Source: Pseudomonadota bacterium (lineage in GTDB: Bacteria; Pseudomonadota; Alphaproteobacteria; Reyranellales; Reyranellaceae). From it: 14,632 nucleotides of DNA. Positions 7,872-14,632 of the stretch are shown piece by piece. The translations under genes were made by a program, and so were the position numbers. The notes below the pieces were generated by a model. It was not told the DNA's origin. It did not search any database and worked only from the letters and a program-made list of their open reading frames with translations. Positions within the stretch are counted from its first letter, which is position 1; each line of letters begins with the position of its first letter. The stretch covers positions 1-14,632 of the forward strand of contig JAEZIF010000194.1 in assembly GCA_023416135.1 (NCBI GenBank), given 5' to 3'.

Positions 7872-7895
7872 AGGTTGGGGACCGAGGTTGGGGAC
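7872..7895. repeat. Tandem pair of an 11-bp G-rich repeat
   Basis: AGGTTGGGGAC occurs at 7872-7882 and again at 7885-7895, separated by CG, giving a 13-bp period. It lies just upstream of tRNA-Thr on the tRNA's transcription strand. Two copies may be chance or slippage; no function is claimed. Confidence 0.5.
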
Positions 7896-8184
7896 TGGAG
7901 GTTATCCTAGACGCCTTCGGTGCCGCCGGGAAGCGCGGCCCAGGGGCGCGATCGCGCTGGCAGTCACCGCTGTCCGCTTCGTCTGCAGCCAGGTGCGCCA
8001 GCTCTACTGTGCGCATCCCCCACGCGTCTGCCGCTGCTTCGGCCAAATCGTCGTGCGGCCGCGCCCTGACGATTGCATCCCGCCCAGCTGGGCCACCCAT
8101 GGCGCGGGATGGATGGAGTGCGCACGCTGCGTGCCGGGCTGGGAGGCCAGCCAGGCCGCCCGACATCTGCCGCCCTGGGACTAG
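7888..8184 (+). CDS. Possible small Cys-rich protein (doubtful)
   Basis: I do not recognise this frame. It could begin at TTG 7888, but only from about 7945 do third codon positions become strongly G/C, as expected in this genome. The last 70 residues hold C33, C41, C48, C50, C63, C78 and C81, including a CRC pair and a CxxC (MECARC), and several Trp residues, ending in HLPPWD. That would suit a small zinc-binding protein or a remnant of one. There is no clear ribosome site, and an overlapping minus-strand frame (7831-8265) is also open, so a chance ORF in decayed DNA remains likely. Confidence 0.22.
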   Translation: MGTGGYPRRLRCRREARPRGAIALAVTAVRFVCSQVRQLYCAHPPRVCRCFGQIVVRPRPDDCIPPSWATHGAGWMECARCVPGWEASQAARHLPPWD

Positions 8185-8507
8185 GTTCGCGATCCGACGG
8201 TCAAGGAAACCATGGAACGCATTGCGGTGAATGAGCGGTGGCGTCATCACATCGCGGCGTTTCATCGTCTGTGCCTTCCGGCTGGGAACGGTGGGGACGA
8301 CGGCCGCTGGCGAACGGCCGCGATTGCACGCGCGACAACTGGTGCCTCAGCACCGACATCGGCAGGTCCGGCACCTCGGCGCCGCATGCAGAGCATTCCA
8401 GATCTTTTACTTGCGCATCCCTCTAATCTTGGCGACGCCTAGTTGCACTTTCCGCAGCCTATGGGTAATTCCAATTTTTCTTTCATTTCAGTGGCTTGTC
8501 TCTCGGT

Positions 8508-8529
8508 GTTGAAGGTTGGATTGCCGGAT
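8508..8529. repeat. Left terminal inverted repeat of the IS remnant
   Basis: The sequence GTTGAA, a 5-nt spacer, then GATTGCCGGAT (8519-8529) is repeated in inverted form at 9180-9202. The 11-bp core is a perfect match; the spacer differs by one base in length. The core plus the next bases also forms a hairpin by itself, with GATTGCCG and CGGCAATC around GAT at 8519-8537. Confidence 0.6.
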
Positions 8530-8637
8530 CGGCAATCTGGACACTGCTCAGGACCGAACTGGCCGGTGGCTAGGCGGCCTTTGCCCGACGCCGATCGCCG
8601 CGGTCGCCCTGGCCGCGTCGCCCGACGGGCGCGCGGG

Positions 8638-9131
8638 GTGTAAGCGAAGTAGGCCAGTCCGCCGTGAGCGCCGGTCGAGCGCCGCCGGGTCGGCCGGCGA
8701 GATGAATTTCGGGGTGACCTTGCTCGCAACCGCCGACCAGACCTTCCCCGATGCAGCGGCGCACCACCGTCTCGAACAAGCGGCGCAGCAGATCACTCTC
8801 GCGGAAACGCCCATGCCGGTTCTCAGAGAAGGTCGAGTGATCGGGCACCTCACCATCGAGGCCGAGCCGACAAACCAGCGATAAGCCAGGTTGAGGTGCA
8901 CCTCCTCGCACAGCCGTCGCTCGGGGCCTATGCCAAAGCAATAACCAATCAACAGCATCCCAATCAGCAGCTCGGGATCGATCGAAGGTCTACCCAGCCA
9001 ACCGCATCCGCAGATCGGCGAGGTCAACGAAGCCATCGATGGCCCTCAGCAGATGATCCGCCGGCACATGCCGCTCGAGCGAGAACTCGTAAAACAAGGC
9101 GCCCTGATCGACTCGCCGCCCGCCCCATCAT
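8638..9131 (-). pseudogene. Broken IS1182-family transposase
   Basis: Pieces of one transposase appear in order but in changing frames. MMGRAAS starts at 9131. After a shift come DQGALFYEFSLERHVPADH and FVDLADLRMRL, ending at a stop. Then come GRPSIDPELLIGMLLIGYCF and LCEEVHLNLAYRWF. After another shift come RLGLDGEVPDHSTFSENRHG, RFRESDLLRRLFETVVRR and EGLVGG. After a large internal loss come TPKFISPADPAA and finally TGAHGGLAYFAY. These match the N-terminal DUF772-type domain and the DDE-domain start of IS1182-family transposases. At least four frame changes and roughly 1 kb of missing sequence make it inactive. It lies within inverted repeats at 8508-8529 and 9180-9202. Confidence 0.85.
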
Positions 9132-9179
9132 TGATGGCAAACTCCCACTGCCATGGAGGAGTGAATCAACGCCTCCCGA

Positions 9180-9202
9180 ATCCGGCAATCGGGTTTTTCA
9201 AC
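9180..9202. repeat. Right terminal inverted repeat of the IS remnant
   Basis: ATCCGGCAATC at 9180-9190, followed by GGGTTT and TTCAAC at 9197-9202, is the reverse complement of the left end apart from the spacer. It lies about 50-70 bp before the transposase start at 9131, where an IS end is expected. Confidence 0.6.
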
Positions 9203-9239
9203 GGCATCGACACCAAACGGACATGGCTTGATTGCTCGC

Positions 9240-11052
9240 TTAGGTGCCCGACTCGGGCAATCCGGCAAGCCGTAGACCGCGATAGAGAGCTTCCGTCACG
9301 CCCGGCTTCTTGAACGGGCTATTCATGTCGAACTCTTGGTGGCGGCGACAGTCGTCGAGCGTATAGCCAGGCCTCTGCTGAAGGAAGCGATCGATGGCCT
9401 GATGGGCTTCCTCGATCCGCCCCAGAAGAGCCAGGCTCGCGGCCCGATACCGCAGCGTGGGGCCATCCTGTGGATTTTCGCGCAGGCTGCGGGCCGTCCA
9501 TTTCAGGACGGCTTCGTGATCTCCTGCACCGAAGTAGGCGACGAAATATCCATGGTTCGGGAAACGACCGGAGAGGGGATTGAGCCGATCCGCGTGCTGC
9601 ATGCAGTCGAGTGCCTTGTCGATCTCGCCGAGATAGCCATACAGCATCCCGGCCAAGCGATAGGCCTCCGCGTAGCTGGGGTTGAGGCTAATTGCTTTCT
9701 CGACGAGTTCTAGGCCGCTCGTCATATCGCCGCCAGCGATAGCTGTGGTCCAGCCAGCCCAAGCAAGTGCGTCGGCATCCATCGGATCGAGTGCCGACGC
9801 CTTTTGGGCGAGGAGAACCATGTCCGGGATCAGCAAATGATCGCGGTGGAGATAACCTTGTGCAACATACGCCCAGCAGAGGGTGGCTAACCGAACGAAA
9901 CCACGCGCGTAGTTCGGGTAAATCTCTATTGCTCTCCGCAGATCCCGCAGCGCTAGATCAAAGTCACCGCGGGATCGGCCGCGCATCAAGGCCTCGGCGC
10001 GCAGCACAAGTTCATAGGCGTGCAGGTTCTCGGCCGACTTGCCGCGTATGCGTTCGATTTCTACTCTCTCGACCGTCGGCGCGATGATCCCCACGACATT
10101 TGCGGTGATGCGATCCTGCAACTCGAATACGTCCTCCAAGGCGCCGTCGAAGCGGTCGGCCCAAAGGTGTGTGCCGGCGGATGCATCGACTAGCTGCGCT
10201 GTGATTCGGATCCGGTTCGCCGCCTTGCGCACGCTACCTTCGAGGACGTAGCGGACGCCTAGCTCCTACCGACCTGCCGGATGTCGGGCAACTTGCCCTT
10301 TTAGGCGAAACTCGAATTGCGGGCGATCACGAACAACGACTTGAACTTCGACAGTGCCGTGATGATGTCTCGGCTAGACCATCGACGAAGTATTCCTGCT
10401 CGCGATCGCCGCTCATGTTCTGGAACGGCAGCACGGCGATCGAGGGCTTGTCAGGCAACGCCAAGGGCGCTTCCGGGGTAGATGCCGGCGCGGGTGTCAC
10501 GTCGGCTGTCGCCGCCTGCTGCCAATTCGACGGCTCCCACTTCACGCCAAAAGCCTGTACAGGGCGTTCTATGTTCTTCAAGGCAGGCTGCCGAGGTCGT
10601 CAAAGGTAGCCTTTACACGGCCCATCACGGCTTCGTGGACCGTACGCGAGATCACAATGCCGCCAGCAGGAGCCTCGGCCTCAAGGCGGGCGGCGATGTT
10701 CACACCATCGCCATAGAGGTCGTCGCCGTCGACGATCAGGTCGCCGAGGTGCAGGCCCATGCGGTACACAAGGGCAGTGCCTGCAAGCTGGTCGGCGTTG
10801 GCCTCGACCATCGTCTGCTGGAACTCGATCGCCGCGCTCAACGCATCGACAGAACTGGCAAACTCGATGAGGGCCCCATCCCCAGTCAGTTTGACCAGAC
10901 GGCCTCCGTATTTGCCAGCACAGGATCGAGGTTGTCGGATCGGTTCTTCCTCAGGCGCGACAGCGTTCCGCTTCGTCACGCCCCATGAGGCGGGAGTAGC
11001 CGACAACGTCTGCAGCAACGATTGCCGCCAGTTTGCGCTGCCCACGAGGCAC
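9240..11052 (-). pseudogene. Broken class III adenylate/guanylate cyclase with TPR-repeat C-terminal region
   Basis: The intact ancestor was a soluble signalling protein with an N-terminal nucleotide cyclase, a linker, an FlgO-like section and TPR repeats. The cyclase start QRKLAAIVAADVVGYSRLMG is at 10981-11040 and ends in a shifted stop. The next frame has KYGGRLVKLTGDGALIEFAS and DGDDLYGDGVNIAARLEA, ending near 10578. A further shift gives NIERPVQAFGVKWEP and ALPDKPSIAVLPFQNMSGD. After GLAE a shift leads to DIITALSKFKSLFVIARNSS, then TAA replaces a Tyr codon, and a one-base loss follows before ELGVRYVLEGSVRKAANRI. The last 330 residues (9240-10232) are open and hold the TPR region, ending normally with LRLAGLPESGT. 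GTG 11052 is a plausible original start, with a G-run upstream. At least four frameshifts and one nonsense codon make function unlikely. Confidence 0.88.
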
Positions 11053-11395
11053 GGGAAGTTCCCCCCGCTTTGCACAGGGGATCGTAGGAGGCCAAGAGCG
11101 GGTAGGCAATGAGGCGGGGAGGATCTCGGCGCGAACGACGCAGCCAAGTCCGTTGTTGGCCCCATAGCGGACGTGCCCTCGTCCTACGCCGAAAAGGCTT
11201 CACGCCGGCGCTCCGGTCACAGCACAGACTCAATGTATTCAAGCATCGTGTAAGGCGCGCGCGAACCCGGCGTCGCGTGCCCTTTTAGGGATTTCCGTCG
11301 CTTTGGCCAAGGTTCGAAGTGCAAGGAACCTCGGGCGGTCCAAGCGCTTATTCACGACATCGCTTCACAGGTCCTCCAAAAGAGGCAGACAGCCG
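11053..11395. other. Intergenic region between the broken cyclase and the TreT-like gene
   Basis: The region divides the minus-strand pseudogene from the plus-strand glycosyltransferase pair and should hold the promoter of the latter. I see no convincing sigma-70-type pair. GGAAC at 11325-11329 resembles an alphaproteobacterial EcfG -35 box, but CGCT follows after 15 nt rather than CGTT after 16-17. Open frames here on either strand look like chance. Confidence 0.4.
11381..11385 (+). promoter_or_regulatory. Ribosome binding site of the TreT-like gene
   Basis: AGAGG lies 10 nt before ATG 11396. It supports this start over the in-frame upstream start at 11303, whose extra 31 residues are basic and unlike the family. 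Confidence 0.5.
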
Positions 11396-12631
11396 ATGAC
11401 CGTGGAAACTGCGGGCCTCGACAAGGGCACCCTGGGGCTCCATCCGCTGGAACAGTACGAGCCGCTGATCGGGACGGCGGCCGCCTCCCGTATCTTCAGG
11501 AAAGCCGACAGCGTACGCGATGCCCATGTGATCCACGTCAATTCGACGTTCTATGGCGGCGGAGTCGCGGAAATCCTGACCCCGCTCACGCTGATGATGA
11601 ATGCGCTGGGTATCGAGACCGGTTGGCGGCAGATTCAAGGGACGCCGGCCTTCTTCAATTGCACCAAGAAGCTTCACAATGCGCTGCAGGGCGAAAGGGT
11701 GGAGCTCCCCGACGCCGAGAAGGCCGTCTACGAGCAGGTCGTGTTCGAGAATGCCACCAGGCTTCATCTGTCAGGCTGCGACGCGGTGGTCGTGCATGAC
11801 CCGCAGCCTTTGCCGCTGGTGGGGCACTTCGCCGACCGCAACATGCCATGGCTGTGGCAATGCCACATCGATCTTTCGACGCCCAGCCCGGCGGCCTGGA
11901 ATTACCTGCGCGGCTTCATCGATACCTACGATGCCGCAATTTTCTCCCTGCCGGAGTACGCCAAGGACCTCGACATCGTACAGCTCTTCGTCACGCCGGC
12001 GATCAATCCGTTCTCGGCCAAGAATGCGGAGCTCTCCGAAGCGGAGATCGACGAGTGCCTGATGCGGCACAGAATTCCGACGAACCGCCCGCTGGTCACG
12101 CAAATCTCCCGGTTCGATCGCTGGAAGGACCCGATGGGCGTGATCGAGGCGTTCCGCAAGGCCCGTCGGCACGTCGACTGCACGCTCGTGCTGGTCGGCA
12201 ACAGCGCGACCGACGATCCCGAAGGCGACGTCATCCTCGAAACCATCAAGGCGTCGATCGACGAACGCATCATCGTGCTGACGGCCGACGATCCGGTCCT
12301 GGTGAACGCCCTCCAGCGCCGCGCCGCCGTCGTGCTCCAGAAATCCACCCGCGAAGGCTTCGGGCTCACCGTCACCGAGGCGATGTGGAAGGGAGCTGCC
12401 GTGATCGGCGGCGACGTCGGCGGCATTCGCCGCCAGATACGCGACGGCGAGAATGGCTTCCTTGTCGACAGCACCGACAAGGCGGCCGAAAGGATCGTGC
12501 AACTCCTGCAGGACCCCGACCTGCGTCAGCGACTCGGAGCGCGGGCGCGGGAGACGGTGCGTGAGAATTTCCTGATGAGCCGCCTGCTGGAAGATTGGCT
12601 CGACCTGCTGGCCGGTTACCGGCGGCCGTGA
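11396..12631 (+). CDS. treT: TreT-like trehalose synthase (GT4 glycosyltransferase)
   Basis: The 411-residue protein matches the trehalose glycosyltransferring synthase group, which makes trehalose from NDP-glucose and glucose in the cytoplasm. The N-terminal Rossmann domain has HVNSTFYGGGVAEIL (47-61) with the donor-loop Gly run, and VVHDPQPLPL (132-141). The C-terminal domain has QISRFDRWKDP (236-246) and the EX7E motif EGFGLTVTEAM with E320 and E328, then GGDVGGI. The length fits the family. AGAGG 10 nt upstream supports ATG 11396. The gene ends 12 bp before another GT4 gene, so the two form an operon. A role in stress or osmoprotection follows from the family. Another glucosyl acceptor is possible. 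Confidence 0.82.
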   Translation: MTVETAGLDKGTLGLHPLEQYEPLIGTAAASRIFRKADSVRDAHVIHVNSTFYGGGVAEILTPLTLMMNALGIETGWRQIQGTPAFFNCTKKLHNALQGERVELPDAEKAVYEQVVFENATRLHLSGCDAVVVHDPQPLPLVGHFADRNMPWLWQCHIDLSTPSPAAWNYLRGFIDTYDAAIFSLPEYAKDLDIVQLFVTPAINPFSAKNAELSEAEIDECLMRHRIPTNRPLVTQISRFDRWKDPMGVIEAFRKARRHVDCTLVLVGNSATDDPEGDVILETIKASIDERIIVLTADDPVLVNALQRRAAVVLQKSTREGFGLTVTEAMWKGAAVIGGDVGGIRRQIRDGENGFLVDSTDKAAERIVQLLQDPDLRQRLGARARETVRENFLMSRLLEDWLDLLAGYRRP

Positions 12632-12643
12632 TCGCGAATCGCC

Positions 12644-13681
12644 ATGCGCATCGCCCAGGTCGCGCCTTTGGCCGAAAGCGTACCGCCCAAGCTCTACGGC
12701 GGCACCGAGCGCGTCGTCGCCTGGCTGGTCGACGAACTGGTCGACCTCGGACACGACGTTACGCTGTTTGCGAGCGGCGATTCCCGAACGCGCGCCACGC
12801 TCGACCCGGTGTGGCCCTACGCCTTCCGCCTCGGCCGGCCGCGCACTGATCCGGTTGCAGTCCAGGCCGTCCTGCTCGAAGCGCTGGCGGCGCGTGCCGC
12901 GGAGTTCGACGTCATCCACTGCCACATCGACTGGCTGCACCTGCCTTTGCTCACCCGGACGGGGGTGCCGTTCCTCAGCACGTTCCACGGCCGTCTGGAT
13001 ATCGCTGGGCTGCCGGATGTCGTGCGGCACTTCCCAGATGCGCCCTTCGTATCGATCTCCCGCAACCAGCGTTTGCCGCTGGCCGGCGCCAATTGGCTGG
13101 GCACCGTCTATCACGGGCTTCCGGCGGGCTCCATGCATCCTCGTTTCGAGCCGGGCTCCTACCTGGCGTTCCTAGGCCGGCTGACCAAAGAGAAGGGGCC
13201 CGAAGCCGCCATGTCGATCGCGCGGGCCGCCGGTATGCCGCTGCGCATCGCGGCCAAGGTGCCCAAGGGCGAGCGCGGCTACTTCAAGGAAGAGCTCGAG
13301 CCCAAGATCGACGGTCGTGACGTCCAGCTCACGGGCGAGGTCAACGACCGGACCAAGGAAGCATTCCTGGCCGGGGCGGCGGCGCTCCTCTTCCCCATCG
13401 ACTGGCCCGAGCCGTTCGGCCTGGTGATGATCGAGGCCATGGCTTGCGGCACGCCCGTGATCGCCTTTCGCCACGGCTCGGTACCGGAGGTGATCGACGA
13501 GGGGGTGACAGGCTTCATCGTCGAGGACGAGGAGGAAGCCGTTCGCGCCGTCGGTCGCCTGGGCGAAATCGATCGGCGTCAGGTACGGGCCTGCTTCGAG
13601 CGTCGGTTCACCGCCCGGCGCATGGCGAGCGAGTATGTCGCTCTCTACGAAGAGTTGGTGCGCCGCCGCGCCCATTCGTAG
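12644..13681 (+). CDS. Family 4 glycosyltransferase of unknown acceptor
   Basis: This 345-residue GT-B enzyme has the N-terminal donor/acceptor loop PPKLYGGTERV (14-24), IHCHIDWLHLP (91-101), LSTFHGRL (111-118), the domain linker LAFLGRLTKEKGPE (174-187) and the C-terminal EX7E motif EPFGLVMIEAMACGTPVIA with E256 and E264. It probably uses a nucleotide sugar. It has no signal peptide or obvious membrane segment. It follows the TreT-like gene by 12 bp, so both are likely one transcript and one process. The ATG at 12644 has a weak ribosome site but sits at the start of the first strand. The last 37 bp overlap the convergent rlmB end. Confidence 0.87.
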   Translation: MRIAQVAPLAESVPPKLYGGTERVVAWLVDELVDLGHDVTLFASGDSRTRATLDPVWPYAFRLGRPRTDPVAVQAVLLEALAARAAEFDVIHCHIDWLHLPLLTRTGVPFLSTFHGRLDIAGLPDVVRHFPDAPFVSISRNQRLPLAGANWLGTVYHGLPAGSMHPRFEPGSYLAFLGRLTKEKGPEAAMSIARAAGMPLRIAAKVPKGERGYFKEELEPKIDGRDVQLTGEVNDRTKEAFLAGAAALLFPIDWPEPFGLVMIEAMACGTPVIAFRHGSVPEVIDEGVTGFIVEDEEEAVRAVGRLGEIDRRQVRACFERRFTARRMASEYVALYEELVRRRAHS

Positions 13682-14424
13682 GCCGCGACAGCGGCGGCGT
13701 TGGAGACGTTGAGCGCGGCAAGTCTGGAATCGGTCGGAATCGTCACCAGGCGGTCGCATTTCTCGGCGGTCAGGCGGCGCAGGCCTTCGCCTTCGGCGCC
13801 GAGCACGATGCAGGCGCGGCCAGCGAGATCGAGATCGTTGATCGCAGCGTCGCCGCGCTCGTCGAGGCCATAGAGCCAGAAGCCGGCTTCCTTCAGCTGC
13901 TCCATCGTGCGCGCCAGATTAACGGCGCGCACCACCGGCACCAGTTACACCGCTCCCGAGGCCGCCATGGCCAGGACGCCGGTGTCGGCCGGCGCATGGC
14001 GCTCGGTGATGATCAGGCCGGCAACGCCAAACGCCGCGGCGCTACGCAGGATGGCGCCGACATTGTGCGGGTCGGTGACCTGATCGAGGGCCAGGACCAG
14101 AGCATCAGCGCCGCAGCGTGCCAGGACATCCTCGAGCTGCGGCTCCTCCAGCGGCGCCACCAGGGCGGCAAGGCCCTGATGCACGGCGCCGGCGGGCAGG
14201 CGGTGGCCGAGATCGTCGCGGGAGAAGAGCTCGACTTTGTTTCCCAATTCGCCGGCGTGGCGCTCGGCCGCTTCCTTGGTGGCCAGGATGCGCTCGATCC
14301 GGCGCTCCGGATTGGCCAGGGCGGCCAGCACGGCGTGGCGGCCGAAAAGCCATACCGACTGATGCCCCGCTTTTTGCTGCCGTTCACGGGTCGGCCGGTT
14401 GGGTCGGTGCGGTCGGGAGTGCAT
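13645..14424 (-). pseudogene. rlmB: rlmB, 23S rRNA (guanosine-2'-O)-methyltransferase, interrupted by one TAA
   Basis: The family 2'-O-methylates G2251 of 23S rRNA using S-adenosylmethionine in a SPOUT knot. The frame is open from ATG 14424 to TAG 13645, 259 codons plus stop, except for TAA at 13945-13947 (codon 160). Before it are the substrate-binding part, starting at WLFGRHAVLAAL (25-36), and motif 1 LDQVTDPHNVGAILRSA with N121 and R127. After it, in the same frame, come LVPVVRAVNLART, motif 2 IVLGAEGEGLRRLT (206-219) and motif 3 LNVSNAAAV (238-246). The family has SGAxE-xP here, so TAA replaces a Glu codon (GAA to TAA would need one base change). Truncation removes the SAM-binding knot. 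It may be a real recent nonsense mutation or a sequence error. The 3' end overlaps the GT4 gene by 37 bp. Confidence 0.9.
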
Positions 14425-14538
14425 AAGTGCTTCTATAAGGGGAATTGCCCTTGACGTAACCCATTGGATTTGCGAGCAACGCGCGCCCGTTTGACGGGTT
14501 GAACAAGGCTTATCTCGCGCCGCGTTTGCCGCAGGTTC

Positions 14539-14625
14539 GGAGGGGTGGCCGAGCGGTCAATGGCAGCAGACTGTAAATCTGCCGACTTCGCGTCTACGAA
14601 GGTTCGAATCCTTCCCCCTCCACCA
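14539..14625 (+). tRNA. tRNA-Tyr (anticodon GUA)
   Basis: A class II cloverleaf with a long variable arm. The acceptor GGAGGGG pairs with CCCCTCC, discriminator A and encoded CCA (14623-14625). The anticodon arm is CAGA-CTGTAAA-TCTG with GTA at 14573-14575, and the variable arm is near 14582-14600. The T arm is GAAGG-TTCGAAT-CCTTC. It diverges from rlmB, with 114 bp between. TTGACG occurs at 14451 and 14491, but neither has a matching -10 at normal spacing. Confidence 0.97.
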
Positions 14626-14632
14626 ACGGCCC

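Larger units (their letters stand above)
7841..8507. other. Stretch without a convincing gene between tRNA-Thr and the IS remnant
   Basis: Besides the doubtful Cys-rich frame, a minus-strand frame at 8201-8422 reads DLECSACGAEVPDLP with a CxxC, but has no ATG or other good start. An ATG at 8418 lies one frame away and stops after three codons. This could be a degraded small zinc-ribbon gene. Several other overlapping frames are open on both strands with weak codon bias. Base composition drops toward A/T at about 8400-8510. I see no RNA gene or terminator that I can support. Confidence 0.4.
8508..9202 (-). mobile_element. Collapsed IS1182-family insertion sequence
   Basis: An element of about 695 bp is bounded by inverted ends of the form GTTGAA-spacer-GATTGCCGGAT and contains only transposase debris. 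Full-length members are usually about 1.5-1.7 kb, so more than half is gone. I found no clear target-site duplication beside the ends. It lies 37 bp beyond the stop of the broken cyclase gene, in a zone with no intact gene. Confidence 0.65.

Noticed and set aside
8439..8729. Minus-strand frame with CPDC and CGKC that looks like a zinc ribbon
   Set aside because: It runs from the transposase debris straight through the IS terminal repeat into flanking DNA, so it is probably a chance fusion frame.
11325..11348. EcfG-type stress promoter (GGAAC with CGCT) ahead of the TreT-like gene
   Set aside because: The spacing is 15 nt rather than 16-17 and the -10 part has a mismatch; too weak to annotate.
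11771..13138. 455-codon minus-strand frame opposite the two GT4 genes
   Set aside because: It crosses the junction of two well-supported genes and lacks any motif.
13444..14454. 336-codon plus-strand frame opposite rlmB
   Set aside because: Antisense to rlmB, whose motifs are clear on the minus strand.
14451..14516. Promoters for tRNA-Tyr at the two TTGACG sequences
   Set aside because: Neither is followed by a believable -10 box at 16-18 bp; the nearest candidate, TATCTC at 14511, leaves only 14 bp.

Overview
The window comes from a GC-rich alphaproteobacterium. The evidence is the codon use, the tRNA sequences, an IS1182-type transposase remnant, and a class III cyclase-TPR protein of a kind common in Rhizobiales and Rhodospirillales. 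A Reyranella- or Rhodospirillales-like genome would fit, but the sequence does not settle the genus. No phage, CRISPR array or replication origin is visible.

Left part (1-6720), a sugar-modification locus. It opens with the last codons of a nucleotide-sugar epimerase or decarboxylase-like gene. A 71-bp imperfect palindrome follows between convergent gene ends. A minus-strand gene closely resembles GDP-mannose 3,5-epimerase and keeps all four known catalytic residues. Diverging from it is a plus-strand run of four genes joined by 4-bp start/stop overlaps: a family 2 glycosyltransferase, a NodU/TobZ-type O-carbamoyltransferase, a two-cluster [2Fe-2S] subunit, and a molybdopterin hydroxylase large subunit of the isoquinoline 1-oxidoreductase type with an N-terminal RR/hydrophobic leader. 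Epimerase plus glycosyltransferase plus carbamoyltransferase recalls the carbamoylated-sugar cassette of bleomycin biosynthesis. The coupled molybdenum hydroxylase is unexpected there and is the most interesting feature of the window.

Middle (6762-7840). galE runs on the minus strand directly behind tRNA-Thr(UGU).

Decayed zone (about 7841-11395). It has no convincing intact gene. It holds weak Cys-rich reading frames, a collapsed IS1182-family element of about 0.7 kb with both inverted-repeat ends still visible, and a class III adenylate/guanylate cyclase-TPR gene broken by several frameshifts and a nonsense codon.

Right part (11396-14632). Two plus-strand GT4 genes form a pair: a TreT-like trehalose synthase and an uncharacterised glycosyltransferase. 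Their end overlaps the end of convergent rlmB, which carries one in-frame TAA where a Glu codon is expected. tRNA-Tyr(GUA) closes the window. rlmB next to tRNA-Tyr looks like a conserved translation locus. The material between tRNA-Thr and rlmB could be a later insertion, which is inference.
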